Assembly (NCBI GenBank): GCA_910589415.1
Contig: OU342633.1
Coordinates: 42,042,210-42,106,209 of the forward strand
Source: Malachius bipustulatus
Lineage: Eukaryota; Arthropoda; Insecta; Coleoptera; Melyridae
Length of the DNA stretch: 64,000 nt
Reading direction: 5' to 3'
Below, one piece after another: positions 55,444 to 64,000 of the stretch (within the stretch, counting starts at the first letter, position 1; every line of letters begins with the position of its first letter). The notes below the pieces were generated by a model that worked only from the letters and a program-made list of their open reading frames with translations, was not told the origin of the DNA and ran no database searches. Position numbers and translations under genes: made by a program.

Positions 55444-58400
55444 TTATATTTCCCCGTTCAGTAATTTCTTATCAAACAAGAACTCTCCCAGAGCTCCGTG
55501 CTTGTCCATCATCTTCTCCAGGTTGGAAACCTTTCCAGCCAAATCTCGCTGTCCCTTGTATTGCTCTTCCAGGAATTCGCCAGTTAGATAGTCCACGAGC
55601 TAAAGAATAACAAAACATTAACACTTACTTATCACAGCATGTTATTTGAACTTTACACCGCATTATTTTTAATTCCAGAAACATGGTTGTAAACAAAATG
55701 AAATAATAAAACAATAACTTACATGATAATCGTTATAATTAGGAGTCGACTGAGGATTTTCGCAGACTTCGATGACCTTACGAATTTTTTTAGTGACGGA
55801 CGCTTCCAGATTCAAGGCATCTTTCAAAGCATCGACTGCACGATTCCACGATGTTATTGGGGGTGCATCCAACTAAAAACATCGAAAGTCTTCAAAAAAG
55901 TGTTCAAAACATCTACAACTAACTTACATTTTTCTTGATTAAAGTGCTGACAGCAGATGTTAATTCGCCTCTCATTAACAGATAATCGATAAGTTTGATA
56001 GAGTGAGATCTCTCTTCACTTGCCGACTCGAAAAACATCTTGGCGAAACCAGGTCGATTGACAGTGTCTCTAGAGAAGTGAGCCCCCATGGCCATGTACT
56101 GTATGGCGGCCCTGAGCTCTTCCTGGATCTGGCTTCGCATGGCTCTGATGCACGGATCGACCATGTCGATCCAAGCGGTCGGGATGTCGAAATCGCCATG
56201 CCTACCTGGATTAAACAAACTTAAGATATAAAAAAATACAGAGCACAGTATTTTGGTGTGGTCTATTAGTGGTCAAGTTAACTTTTTTAGAAGGTAAAAT
56301 TGGATAAACAATGAAGTCTTTTCTGGAAATTGTGAACCGACATTTCTGAGAACTGTTTTGAATTAGTCAGAAAATAGAACGAGTCCAATAATATAAAACA
56401 AGTGTTGCTGCCAATTTCCATTCTAATATCAAGTCTAAGTAAGCAAATATAACAAGTGTTTTGTATTATGTTTGTGTTGAAATTGGCAACATTATTTGCT
56501 TTCTGGTTTAGAAAGTATTTAGACTTTGGAGGTTCTAAAAATGAATACTATTGATTTGATATGATCAGTGGCCTATTTTGCATTTTTCGAAAACTTCCTG
56601 TTCCTTATTGCAATGTAAATTACATTGTCTTAAACTATTATTGAAAATTCGCAAAGCCTTTGCATCTTTATATTGCACAGCAGTGTCAAATTAACTGATT
56701 GTAGAAAGCCAATTTCCTGCTTTGTAAAAAAAAAATGAAAAGTACAAAGTTGCAGTTTTTATATATGGAACACGGCCCAGATCTTGACCGGTCAGGTTCT
56801 AATTTAGTTAAGTCTGGACATGCTACTTTGAAAAAACCAATAGAATTATATCATTAGATCATACAGGGTAGGAACGCATATGAAAATGGGGAGAACAACA
56901 GTGGAGTAGTTGTTTGTTTATTATTATTATTACCTTTATTTTTCAATATCCACATAATATTTATTTCTATATTATTAATTGTAAGGAGTAATAACTAGGT
57001 CATGATCATTGATCAGTAGTACGAACACGAACCAATACTACCAAACCAACAATCATTAAACAATAATCCTCCTTTCAGATATATGACAAAATTATTAATA
57101 AGTCCATGATACAAAGAATTATTATTAAACCATGAAACATTACTGATTATACCTGAAGTCTAATAAAGTCTAATAAAAAAAAAAACTTGATTAATCCACT
57201 GTTCCACAAAAGAAAGTTCACCATGTGACTTGACAACAATGACAAGATAACAGGCAACCAAAAAGTGAAACAAGTTACGGAATTTGGCCATCTTTCCCAT
57301 CGATCAGTTTCATAAAACATTTTTATAAGTGACAATTTGACAAATTGTCATAATGTGGTGCATCAAGTTTTTAAAAACCAATATGATTAGAAATTTGTCA
57401 CGACAAAAATGTGAATTGTCATTTGTAAACGTTTTATGAAACGCGCCCAGGCCATTAAGCAAATAAGAAAGGTCCAGGAAGTTGGCCCCACATATGAAGC
57501 ACAAATGAAGCTATTGATGGAATACTTAGTGCTTTGTTAGTGCTTCATTGTGCTTCAAACCGGGGGCCAGCGACACCTATGGTTCAAGAGATATGGGGCC
57601 CCAAGGTGAGGCCGGAAGCTGGCAACAACTTTTTTGTTATTGAAGCACAAATGAAGCTATTAGGTGGAGTCCTTAGTGCTTCATTAGTGCTTCAAACCGG
57701 GGGCCAGCCACACCTATGCTTAACGAGATATGGGGCCCCAAAGTGCAGGGCCGGAAGCTGGCTACAGCTTTTTTTGTTATTGAACTACAAATGAAGATAT
57801 TAGGTGGAATACTTAGTGCTTCAGTAGTTCTTCATTGTGCTTCAAACCGGGGGCCAGCCACACCTACGGTTCACGAGATATGGGGCCCAAAAGTGCTGGG
57901 CCGGAAGTAGGCTACAGCTTTTTTGTTATTGAAGCACAAATGAAGCTATTTTACTTTATTTTATTAATAATTAGGTCACTTGTTTTTTTTCCAGACTACA
58001 ATAGTTCCTTTATTCATTCATGATACATATTTTTATATGGGACAAAATTTTATCGAGAATTTTATCTATTCCCATTTTATTCTGTTCCGGCCCTGCACTT
58101 TGCGGCCCCATATCTCGTGGACCGTAGGTGTGGCTGGCCCCCGGTTTGAAGCACAATGAAACACTAACGAAGCACTAAGAACTCCACCTAATAGCTTCAT
58201 TTGTGCTTCAATAACAAAAAAGCTGTTGCCAGCTTCCGGCCCTGCACTGGCAGGTATTACAACAGCTAAAAGTAGTGTTATGACAATGATTGAATTATTA
58301 TAGTTACATGGCAGAAACAATTACTTTCAAAACCAAAATTGCAAAACGACAAAGACAAAATGTCACAACATCAACCTCAATCATGTGATTTAATTCTGAT

Positions 58401-59182
58401 CATCTGATGCTGGAATGTCCCTTGTTTTGTCCCTATATTCATCAATAAATTAAGTAGGTATAGGAATAATAACCCATCCCATTATATTTTAGAATTTCCC
58501 AATTACATATAAGAATCTTTTATTTAAGAAATAATTTTTTAACCAAGAACCTAAACCCCAATAAACCACAAATTAAAAATTAATTATATTTAGAATACAG
58601 GATTGTGATTGATTGGTTTAAAATGGAAATTTTAGCCATCTTGACTGGAGTTGGATCATTATTAGATTGATTCTGATTAGACTAATCAGCTGTCAAAAAT
58701 GTCAAAATTTAACCCCAGAACCCAGATTAGATATATTTTGACATTTGATGAATAAAGACTTCAAGAAAATTGTGATCGACTTTAAAAATATAACTTTAAA
58801 TTAGGTTTAGGATGATCGAACCTTGGATTTAATCAATCAGCAAAATCGCCATTCGCCATGTTGTCTTTTCAAAAATTTTATACCCTGCAAGCTGAAGTTA
58901 TAAATATTCGTTTTCATTTATACTTTTTAAATAAGCAATAAAAAAATTATCTGGAAATATAAATATGTGGATATAATAAAAATAAATAAGACATCACTAT
59001 CACTGTTTAGGTTAGGTTTAAATTTTAAAAGGAAATTAAAGGAAACTCCAAAAAAAGAGGTTAGTGGAGGCTCTAGAAAGAGGGGCTAATTAAAGGAAGA
59101 ATCAAAATTTAAACTTACAATGAAGTTCAGCTGAGACAGCGACGGTACAAGCGAGGAAAGCTACGATGTAGATTGTCTTCAT
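55444..59182 (-). CDS. Fer1HCH: Secreted ferritin heavy chain homologue (Fer1HCH)
   Basis: Iron-storing ferritin subunit with ferroxidase activity, which oxidises Fe2+ so it can be stored in the 24-subunit shell; in insects it is secreted/ER-resident and co-assembles with the light chain. Exons: 59119-59182, 55928-56205, 55723-55872 and 55444-55599; introns 2913, 55 and 123 bp, GT-AG; CDS 648 bp, 215 aa. Signal peptide 1-18 (MKTIYIVAFLACTVAVSA). Ferroxidase ligands retained: E51, Y58, E86 and H89 (SEERSH), E137 and Q177 (EEQ). Extra cysteines C22 and C40 near the N-terminus are typical of secreted insect chains. The first intron is large and full of repeats (57496-58245). An iron-responsive element lies 92 nt upstream of the ATG, indicating iron-dependent translational control. 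Head-to-head with Fer2LCH. Confidence 0.98.
57496..57960 (+). repeat. Tandem ~146-bp repeat, 3+ copies
   Basis: Units start at 57496, 57642, 57782 and 57931, each with GAAGCACAAATGAAG, GTGCTTCATTGTGCTTC, ACCGGGGGCCAGC, GAGATATGGGGCCC and GGCCGGAAGCTGG. Open frames of 64-86 codons run through it only because no stop codons occur in the unit; they are not conserved protein. Confidence 0.85.
58080..58245 (-). repeat. Inverted copy of the ~146-bp repeat
   Basis: Reverse-complement match to the units at 57496-57960 (GGCCCCATATCTCGTG, GGCTGGCCCCCGGTT, CTTCATTTGTGCTTC). Pairs with the direct array to make a foldback in the intron RNA. Confidence 0.8.
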
Positions 59183-59273
59183 TTTGCTGCAATTGCTATT
59201 TTATTAGGACTTGATAAACACCACAAAAATAATCAGTCTCGATATCAGAAGTTTCAAAACGTTTCACAGCCTG

Positions 59274-59298
59274 CCTTTACACTCACTGGTGCAGAAGG
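59274..59298 (-). promoter_or_regulatory. Iron-responsive element (IRE) of Fer1HCH mRNA
   Basis: On the minus strand CCTT-C-TGCAC-CAGTGA-GTGTA-AAGG: a lower stem CCTT/AAGG, an unpaired bulge C, a five-pair upper stem TGCAC/GTGTA (one G-U) and the canonical six-base loop CAGTGA. This is the exact IRE format bound by IRP1. It is 92 nt upstream of the ATG (59182), so it should lie in the 5' UTR unless removed by an upstream intron. Confidence 0.85.
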
Positions 59299-59887
59299 TG
59301 ACTATGGTAAAACCTAACGATTATTGAAATTAAAAACTATAATAAATTGCGCATCAAAATGAACTCAAGTAACTGATAAGCCTGCCCCTCTTTCGATCTA
59401 ATCAAAATACTCGAGCCGTCCCCTCGACCCCCGCACACTCCTCTTTTCCGCAATGACTGTCGCTTTTCTTTGTTATTGGAATTTGAAAACACATGACGCG
59501 GTAGTTCTTACGGCCTTGGTCGTAAGGTCCAATTTCCTCTGCGAGTGCGCACCACTGGCACTGGAGCTAGAGCTACGCAATTCACTTCCATTTGACAGAT
59601 AAGATCGGAATTATTGCCATTGCCAGATCCAAACCAGAAGAGTGGTTGGAATTAAAAATTATTTTGTGAACTGATCGTTAATTTTATGTTATTCGTGATT
59701 ACGCTGGCGAGATACCAGGTCAGTTTAGAACATTAATCCGAACACCAAGTACTAACATTATAGTTACATTTTCTGAATTATTATTATCAATTTATAGGTT
59801 AATAAATAATAATACGTCGTAGTACTATTTATAGTAAATCGACTGGTTTTGTTCAAGAACTAAAAATTATTTCTCGTTTTAGGGATC
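59299..59887. promoter_or_regulatory. Ferritin bidirectional promoter region
   Basis: 705 bp separate the two ferritin ATGs. TGCGCAC at 59546-59552 fits the metal-response element core (TGCRCNC). For Fer2LCH, a 5'-UTR intron is likely: TTTCTCGTTTTAG ends at 59882 directly before GGATCATG, and CCAG|GTCAGT at 59718 is a possible donor. No TATA box is clear on either strand. Confidence 0.55.
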
Positions 59888-60023
59888 ATGAAGGCATTCC
59901 AAGTTTTATCCGTTTTAGCCGTTGTTGCTTTCGCAGCTCAAGCCCAAGCTCAATCTTCTGAATATTGCTACAGAGATGTCGTGAAGGCCTGCCAATATTC
60001 CGCCAACAAACAAGGAGATTTAG
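59888..60023 (+). CDS. Fer2LCH: Secreted ferritin light chain homologue (Fer2LCH), first coding exon only
   Basis: The first 45 codons of the ferritin light-chain-type subunit that co-assembles with Fer1HCH. Signal peptide about 1-20 (ending AAQAQA) and then SSEYCYRDVVKACQYSANKQGDL, with the two N-terminal cysteines (C27, C35) expected in secreted insect light chains. The exon ends at 60023 in phase 1 (TTAG|GTAAGAT). The ATG follows a strong 3' splice-site sequence at 59882, so the start is preceded by a UTR intron. No further ferritin exon was found up to 64000, so the next intron is at least 4 kb or the gene lies mostly outside. Continuing the frame past the donor to the stop at 60088 would give an unrelated tail and is rejected. 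No IRE was seen on this strand. Confidence 0.88.
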
Positions 60024-61497
60024 GTAAGATTGAATTTTATTTTGAGTCTGAATTGGGAAAAGCAAAAAACTGTATTATCAGAAGATAAATCTCATTCTAT
60101 CAGAATTATTGCTTTTTTTTGTTTCTAAATTCGAGCAGGCTTCAGATAGATTGGTAAAATCCAAGTGTCATTCTCGAATTGTTTTTTGTTTCTAAATTAA
60201 AAGTAGGTTATGTGCAGGTACCTATAAAAAATGTAAGTGTCATTCTCAGAATTGGTTTTTGTTTCTAAATTAGAGTACCTAAAGTCTATTTTTTATTTAG
60301 ATGGACTTGTCAAACAGCTGTTAAGTTGGTACCCTGTGCAATCTTTAAACAGTAATTTTCATATTGTCGGATGGTAGCCTGTTTTCTTGACCTTGGCAAA
60401 AAATTTACGTTGCAACTAAAGTAACGGCAACATTCCCCGATTCGTGTATAGGCTATGACGTCACCTGCAAAACATGTTTCCTTGTTGTAAGTTGCTCAGT
60501 TATAAAATGCAAGTTAAAAACTTCAAATTACTTTATTTTCTTCGAAAATAGTCCTTTTTTAGAAGTTATTCGTTTTTTGAGGATACATTTAACTGTTGCT
60601 TGGATTGACTATAATAATCTAATGACGTTTTGCGAAAACTAGGTCTGGGTCCTCAGTCGGCACTCTAGTCACAGCGAAACGCCAGAAACTTGAAAAGTTG
60701 AAGTTGTCAAATTGACAAACCAAATTATCAAATTAAAAATTATTAAAATGCTCAGGCAGGTAAATTTATTTCAAAAGAAAGAAAAGAATGAATCATCAAA
60801 TGCTATAAACATTAGCGATTGAAAGATGTTTCTCCAGATTAAGCAAAAATAGAGTTTAATCAGATTCCTTGAAATATTCCTTGAGAAATTCTTAAAAAAT
60901 GATTTAAATAATGTAAGTACCTCTATTTGTCAAGAATAGATCTTCTATTTTCAACATTTTTACATAAAACTAAAGAAGGAATCGGTCTAATATCTTACAT
61001 ATATAAGATTTATAAGAGTAAATAGCTAGGTGCTTACACTTACAAGTCTCTAAAATTTTCCAATTTATTACCTCTAGAAATTGCGTTTATAATTTTTCTA
61101 ATTTTAAATTTTGAAATAAAATGACATTTCAACTAATCGACATAACCTAAATTAATTTAGTAACCATTCTAGTGACTATTTTGGTAACAACTATCACCAT
61201 AACCAACCTAATCAGTCTTGTTGCCAATCGTTCCCCTAGAATTTTGACTTGGTGGAATCCATCTAAATAAAACATAAAGTATACTTACCTAGGTTTTGGG
61301 TATGTAAAATTTCAGTTTCCATCTCTTGTGTTGGTCATTTTCACAAATGTTTGATCGAGATTTTTCTCACTTTACATCTTTTTTACCCAAGTCAAGTTAG
61401 CCACACGTCGAACAAGCCACACTGTTGGCCAGTGAGAGGGACTTGGAATGATTTTTAATCATTTATAGCGAAAACAGATCCTTTCAACTTGTGAAGC

Positions 61498-61655
61498 GAC
61501 TAAAGTTTCTCTGTCCCAGATACCAGTGGAACCGCATAGTTCCATGTGACCAGAGTTTCTTTATCCCGGATTCTGATTCCGGAAATTTCTTTGCCCCGGA
61601 TTCCAGTGCCACCCTATAGTTTTATTCCTCTATCTGGCCACGCTCTGTGACTGTG
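61498..61655 (+). repeat. Short degenerate tandem repeat
   Basis: Three related units: GTTTCTCTGTCCCAGATACC, GTTTCTTTATCCCGGATTC and TTTCTTTGCCCCGGATTCC, each followed by (A/C)AGTG.. or CCGGAAA and ending near ATAGTT. Confidence 0.6.
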
Positions 61656-61930
61656 ACGTTATAAGAAATATTCCAAGTTCCTCTCCCTTGCAAATAGCTT
61701 GGAGTGGTGTCATCAATATCGATAAACGTATGCAATTATGACAATTTTATTCAATTTTGGATTTTTCCATTAGATAAAGTTAAAGATGTAATAATGAAAA
61801 CAAAGTTTATATCTCGGTTTATATTTTCAATTTAAACAGTTGAAAAAAAATTGTTCAAACAAAAAAAGAACAATTATTCAAATCCATCTCCCTGGAAACC
61901 GTGCCTAACTTGACTTGGTTATTATATTAA

Positions 61931-62224
61931 GCCGGCTACTCACTACACGGTACTTGGCAAGTGAATTATTTGGCGAGTACTTGACTTGTGCCAGAATTAT
62001 ACATTTACATCCTCGTGGCTGAGCAGGTAACGTAAGGCACAGTTTTGAAAATTATTTTCAAGTACGACGTTTGACTTGGGACAGTTTACCGACAACGAAC
62101 CAGAAGTACAAGCAACGGCGTTTCAAGTCAATCTGAGTTGTACGCAGTGTCCTCATTGTACTACGCGGCACTTGCCAAATATTCACAAGTACTCGGCAAG
62201 TTCCGCTTTGTGAGTAGCCAACTT
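61931..62224. mobile_element. MITE, 294 bp
   Basis: GGCTACTCACTACACGGTAC at the left and TTTGTGAGTAGCCAAC at the right are inverted repeats; the arms continue with CTTGGCAAGT / ACTTGCC and GTACTTG / CAAGTAC. No ORF. Located in the Fer2LCH intron. Confidence 0.7.
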
Positions 62225-64000
62225 TATTTATTTATGATCAGAGAAGTAGAGAGTGCATCTTTCTAAAGCTATCACAGGACAGCCGACTCAAATATAAATC
62301 AATTTGAATAATTTGAGACTGTCAAAAAGACACCCATATTGATTTCTTGATAAATGTTGAGGAAGTCTAACAATATTTGACTATGAACCCAAAACAGGTT
62401 TTCTGAGTCAGCAAGTGATTGTTCAAATCAATTAAAAAAAATAATATTTCAACTCGCATGAAACAAAAGAAAAATGTATACCTACACACCCAGTCATGGC
62501 CTTCTTCTAAGTATTGATAGCAATTCATGCAAATTGCAAATTTATATCTCTGGTTGTAATTTACTCAAAAAATGTCAGTTTGTAAAAGAAGCCTTTCTCA
62601 AATAGATGTGGTAACTTTTGTTGAAAATTTGTTATTTTTTAAATGACAATTCACGTGCAGTAGTTACTAGTTGTCAAATCTTTTCACAATCTAAGGGAGC
62701 CTTGAATTTTTTAAAAATCTTGTCGTGAGTGGGCATGAGTTAAATAAAAAACGTTTTTAGTTTGATTTTTATTGTTTTGAATTTTGAAACATCAACTTCA
62801 ACTCCTGTAGAAGGAAATTCGAACAATTTTAAAAAGAAGACTATTGTATAATAATTTTGTTATTGATATGATAAAATCAATACAAATTAGTTTGCAAGAA
62901 GAACCATTTTTTTTTATTTTTTTTTTTATTTAGCCAGGCCAGTGTTTTAAACCAACTGAAACTGGTTTAATCCGGCATTTTTTTTACTAGAAACTAGAAA
63001 TACGAAGTGAGTCGGAAGTCGGATTGGAATTCTGACAAGTAGCTGGCTAAACACAATGTCATACTTTCATAAAGGCTGTTTTATTTTGATTTTGATAAAG
63101 AAGCATCAACATTTGGCATGTTAAATAGCTTGGAGACAGTTGATAAGCCAAAATAACTAAAGAAGAAGAATTAAATCGGTTTTATAGATCTTTATGTTCA
63201 GTCTCCTATTTCGCAATAAAAAATTAAAGCTGCAAAAATTAAATATTTTTGATGCAAGTTCACACAAGGCAATTTGTATCTTTGGTTGATTAAATTCAAG
63301 CTAATCCGGTTCAAGCACTGCTGGTTCGAACCATGTCGACCATGCTACAGTGAAGCTATTTAGGTCTCACCGTGGCGACAATAGGGCTTAAGCTCCTCCC
63401 AGTTTAATGCTTTCTGCTACATGGTTGATAAACTGGAACTGGACATCCTATTATTGTCATTTGTCACGAGTCACCACTGTGATAAAAGAGCCACTACTGT
63501 AGTCTAGTCTATTTTAATTTTTACTCTGATTTAAAAGACGAAATTTTTATGCCATAACATTGAAAAAAAAGTGTATAAGACTTGAATAAATAACATCTTG
63601 TAATAATTGGAATGAATCTAAAGAAGCCTCTTTTGGAGTGAAGATGCAAATAATATTCATGTGGCCCATAATTAGGTGTAAAACATTTGGTTTCATTATT
63701 TTTTATGCATAAACATGACACACTTAGTTGAAGGTCATGTTATTGTGTAATTTTGTGTATTTATTCTGTCTTGGATATTTTTTTTTACTTGATTTGTTTG
63801 AAGTTTGAAGCAATACTTTGAGCTCTGTAATATTTTAGTTATTTTACTAACACCATAACAGTAACAGGTCATAGTATTTGTTTAATTTTTCTGTTAACAA
63901 ACATTGATAATATGAAGCAATAACAACTGTTTGTTGATACTGAAACTAATAATAACAAGATACATTTGTGTAAATATTTTTTTAGTTTTTTAGTTATTCA

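Larger units (their letters stand above)
56206..59118 (-). other. Fer1HCH intron 1, repeat-bearing
   Basis: 2.9-kb intron. Contains three and a half direct copies of a roughly 146-bp repeat (57496-57960) and one inverted copy (58080-58245). The rest is AT-rich with no coding region. Such an intron after the signal-peptide exon is common in insect ferritin genes. Confidence 0.7.
60024..64000 (+). other. Fer2LCH intron 1 or gene-free DNA to the window end
   Basis: AT-rich with no convincing exon. Notable items are a short tandem-like run at 61498-61655 and a MITE at 61931-62224. Confidence 0.5.

Noticed and set aside
57534..58320. Several 62-86 codon frames containing a repeated FFVIEAQMKLLGG-type peptide
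   Set aside because: They run through the 146-bp repeats in Fer1HCH intron 1 on both strands; the peptide similarity is simply repeat DNA.
59550..59572. CCAGTGCCAGTGG on the minus strand as a second IRE
   Set aside because: The flanking five-base arms do not pair around either CAGTG loop.
60024..60088. Continuation of the Fer2LCH frame past the splice donor
   Set aside because: The sequence after TTAG|GTAAGAT does not resemble ferritin, and the stop comes within 22 codons; it is intron.

Overview
This is an AT-rich animal nuclear window, almost certainly from an insect. Short GT-AG introns (48-65 bp), many TACCTACC/GGTAGGTA microsatellites, a BEL/Pao retrotransposon, Jockey-type LINE debris and, above all, a head-to-head pair of secreted ferritin genes (the insect Fer1HCH/Fer2LCH arrangement) support this. 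The order cannot be fixed from the sequence alone.

Layout. Positions 1-30000 are a repeat-dominated, gene-poor stretch: decayed LINE reverse-transcriptase fragments, a dispersed repeat family (1478-3400, 18230-18725, 20745-20868, 26997-27760), and at least six long foldback (palindromic) elements, most ending in TACAGGGTG, one of which carries a 5S-rRNA-derived SINE with a 13-bp target duplication. The only likely protein genes here are two facing paralogues of an unrecognised 66-73 aa protein (4309-4530 + and 13160-13360 -), each with its own TATA box and sharing a CRE-like upstream module. Positions 30000-35700 hold a PNRC-like gene (32238-32651), a small inverted-repeat element upstream that carries perfect TGACGTCA sites, and a five-unit tandem repeat (34719-35643). 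Positions 36105-43382 are a complete BEL/Pao LTR retrotransposon with LTRs that read as identical, one uninterrupted 1762-codon gag-pol ORF (minus strand), a tRNA-Tyr primer site and a TAAGC target duplication; it landed inside one of the foldback elements.

Positions 45700-64000 are a compact housekeeping block: CCT7 chaperonin subunit (-), a p24-gamma cargo receptor (+), ribosome-biogenesis factor NOP53 (-), the kinetochore protein MIS12 (+), ferritin heavy chain Fer1HCH (-) with an iron-responsive element upstream of its start codon, and the first coding exon of ferritin light chain Fer2LCH (+), whose remaining exons lie beyond the window. I rebuilt exon structures by matching GT-AG sites and reading frame; every multi-exon model closes to a whole number of codons.

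How the genes work together: the two ferritins are subunits of the same secreted iron-storage shell and share a 705-bp bidirectional promoter region; the others are unrelated housekeeping functions (protein folding, early secretory traffic, 60S ribosome maturation, chromosome segregation) that are merely neighbours. The most unusual material is the nested foldback family, the unknown paired small proteins, the apparently very young BEL element, the 5S SINE and the transposon-borne CRE sites.
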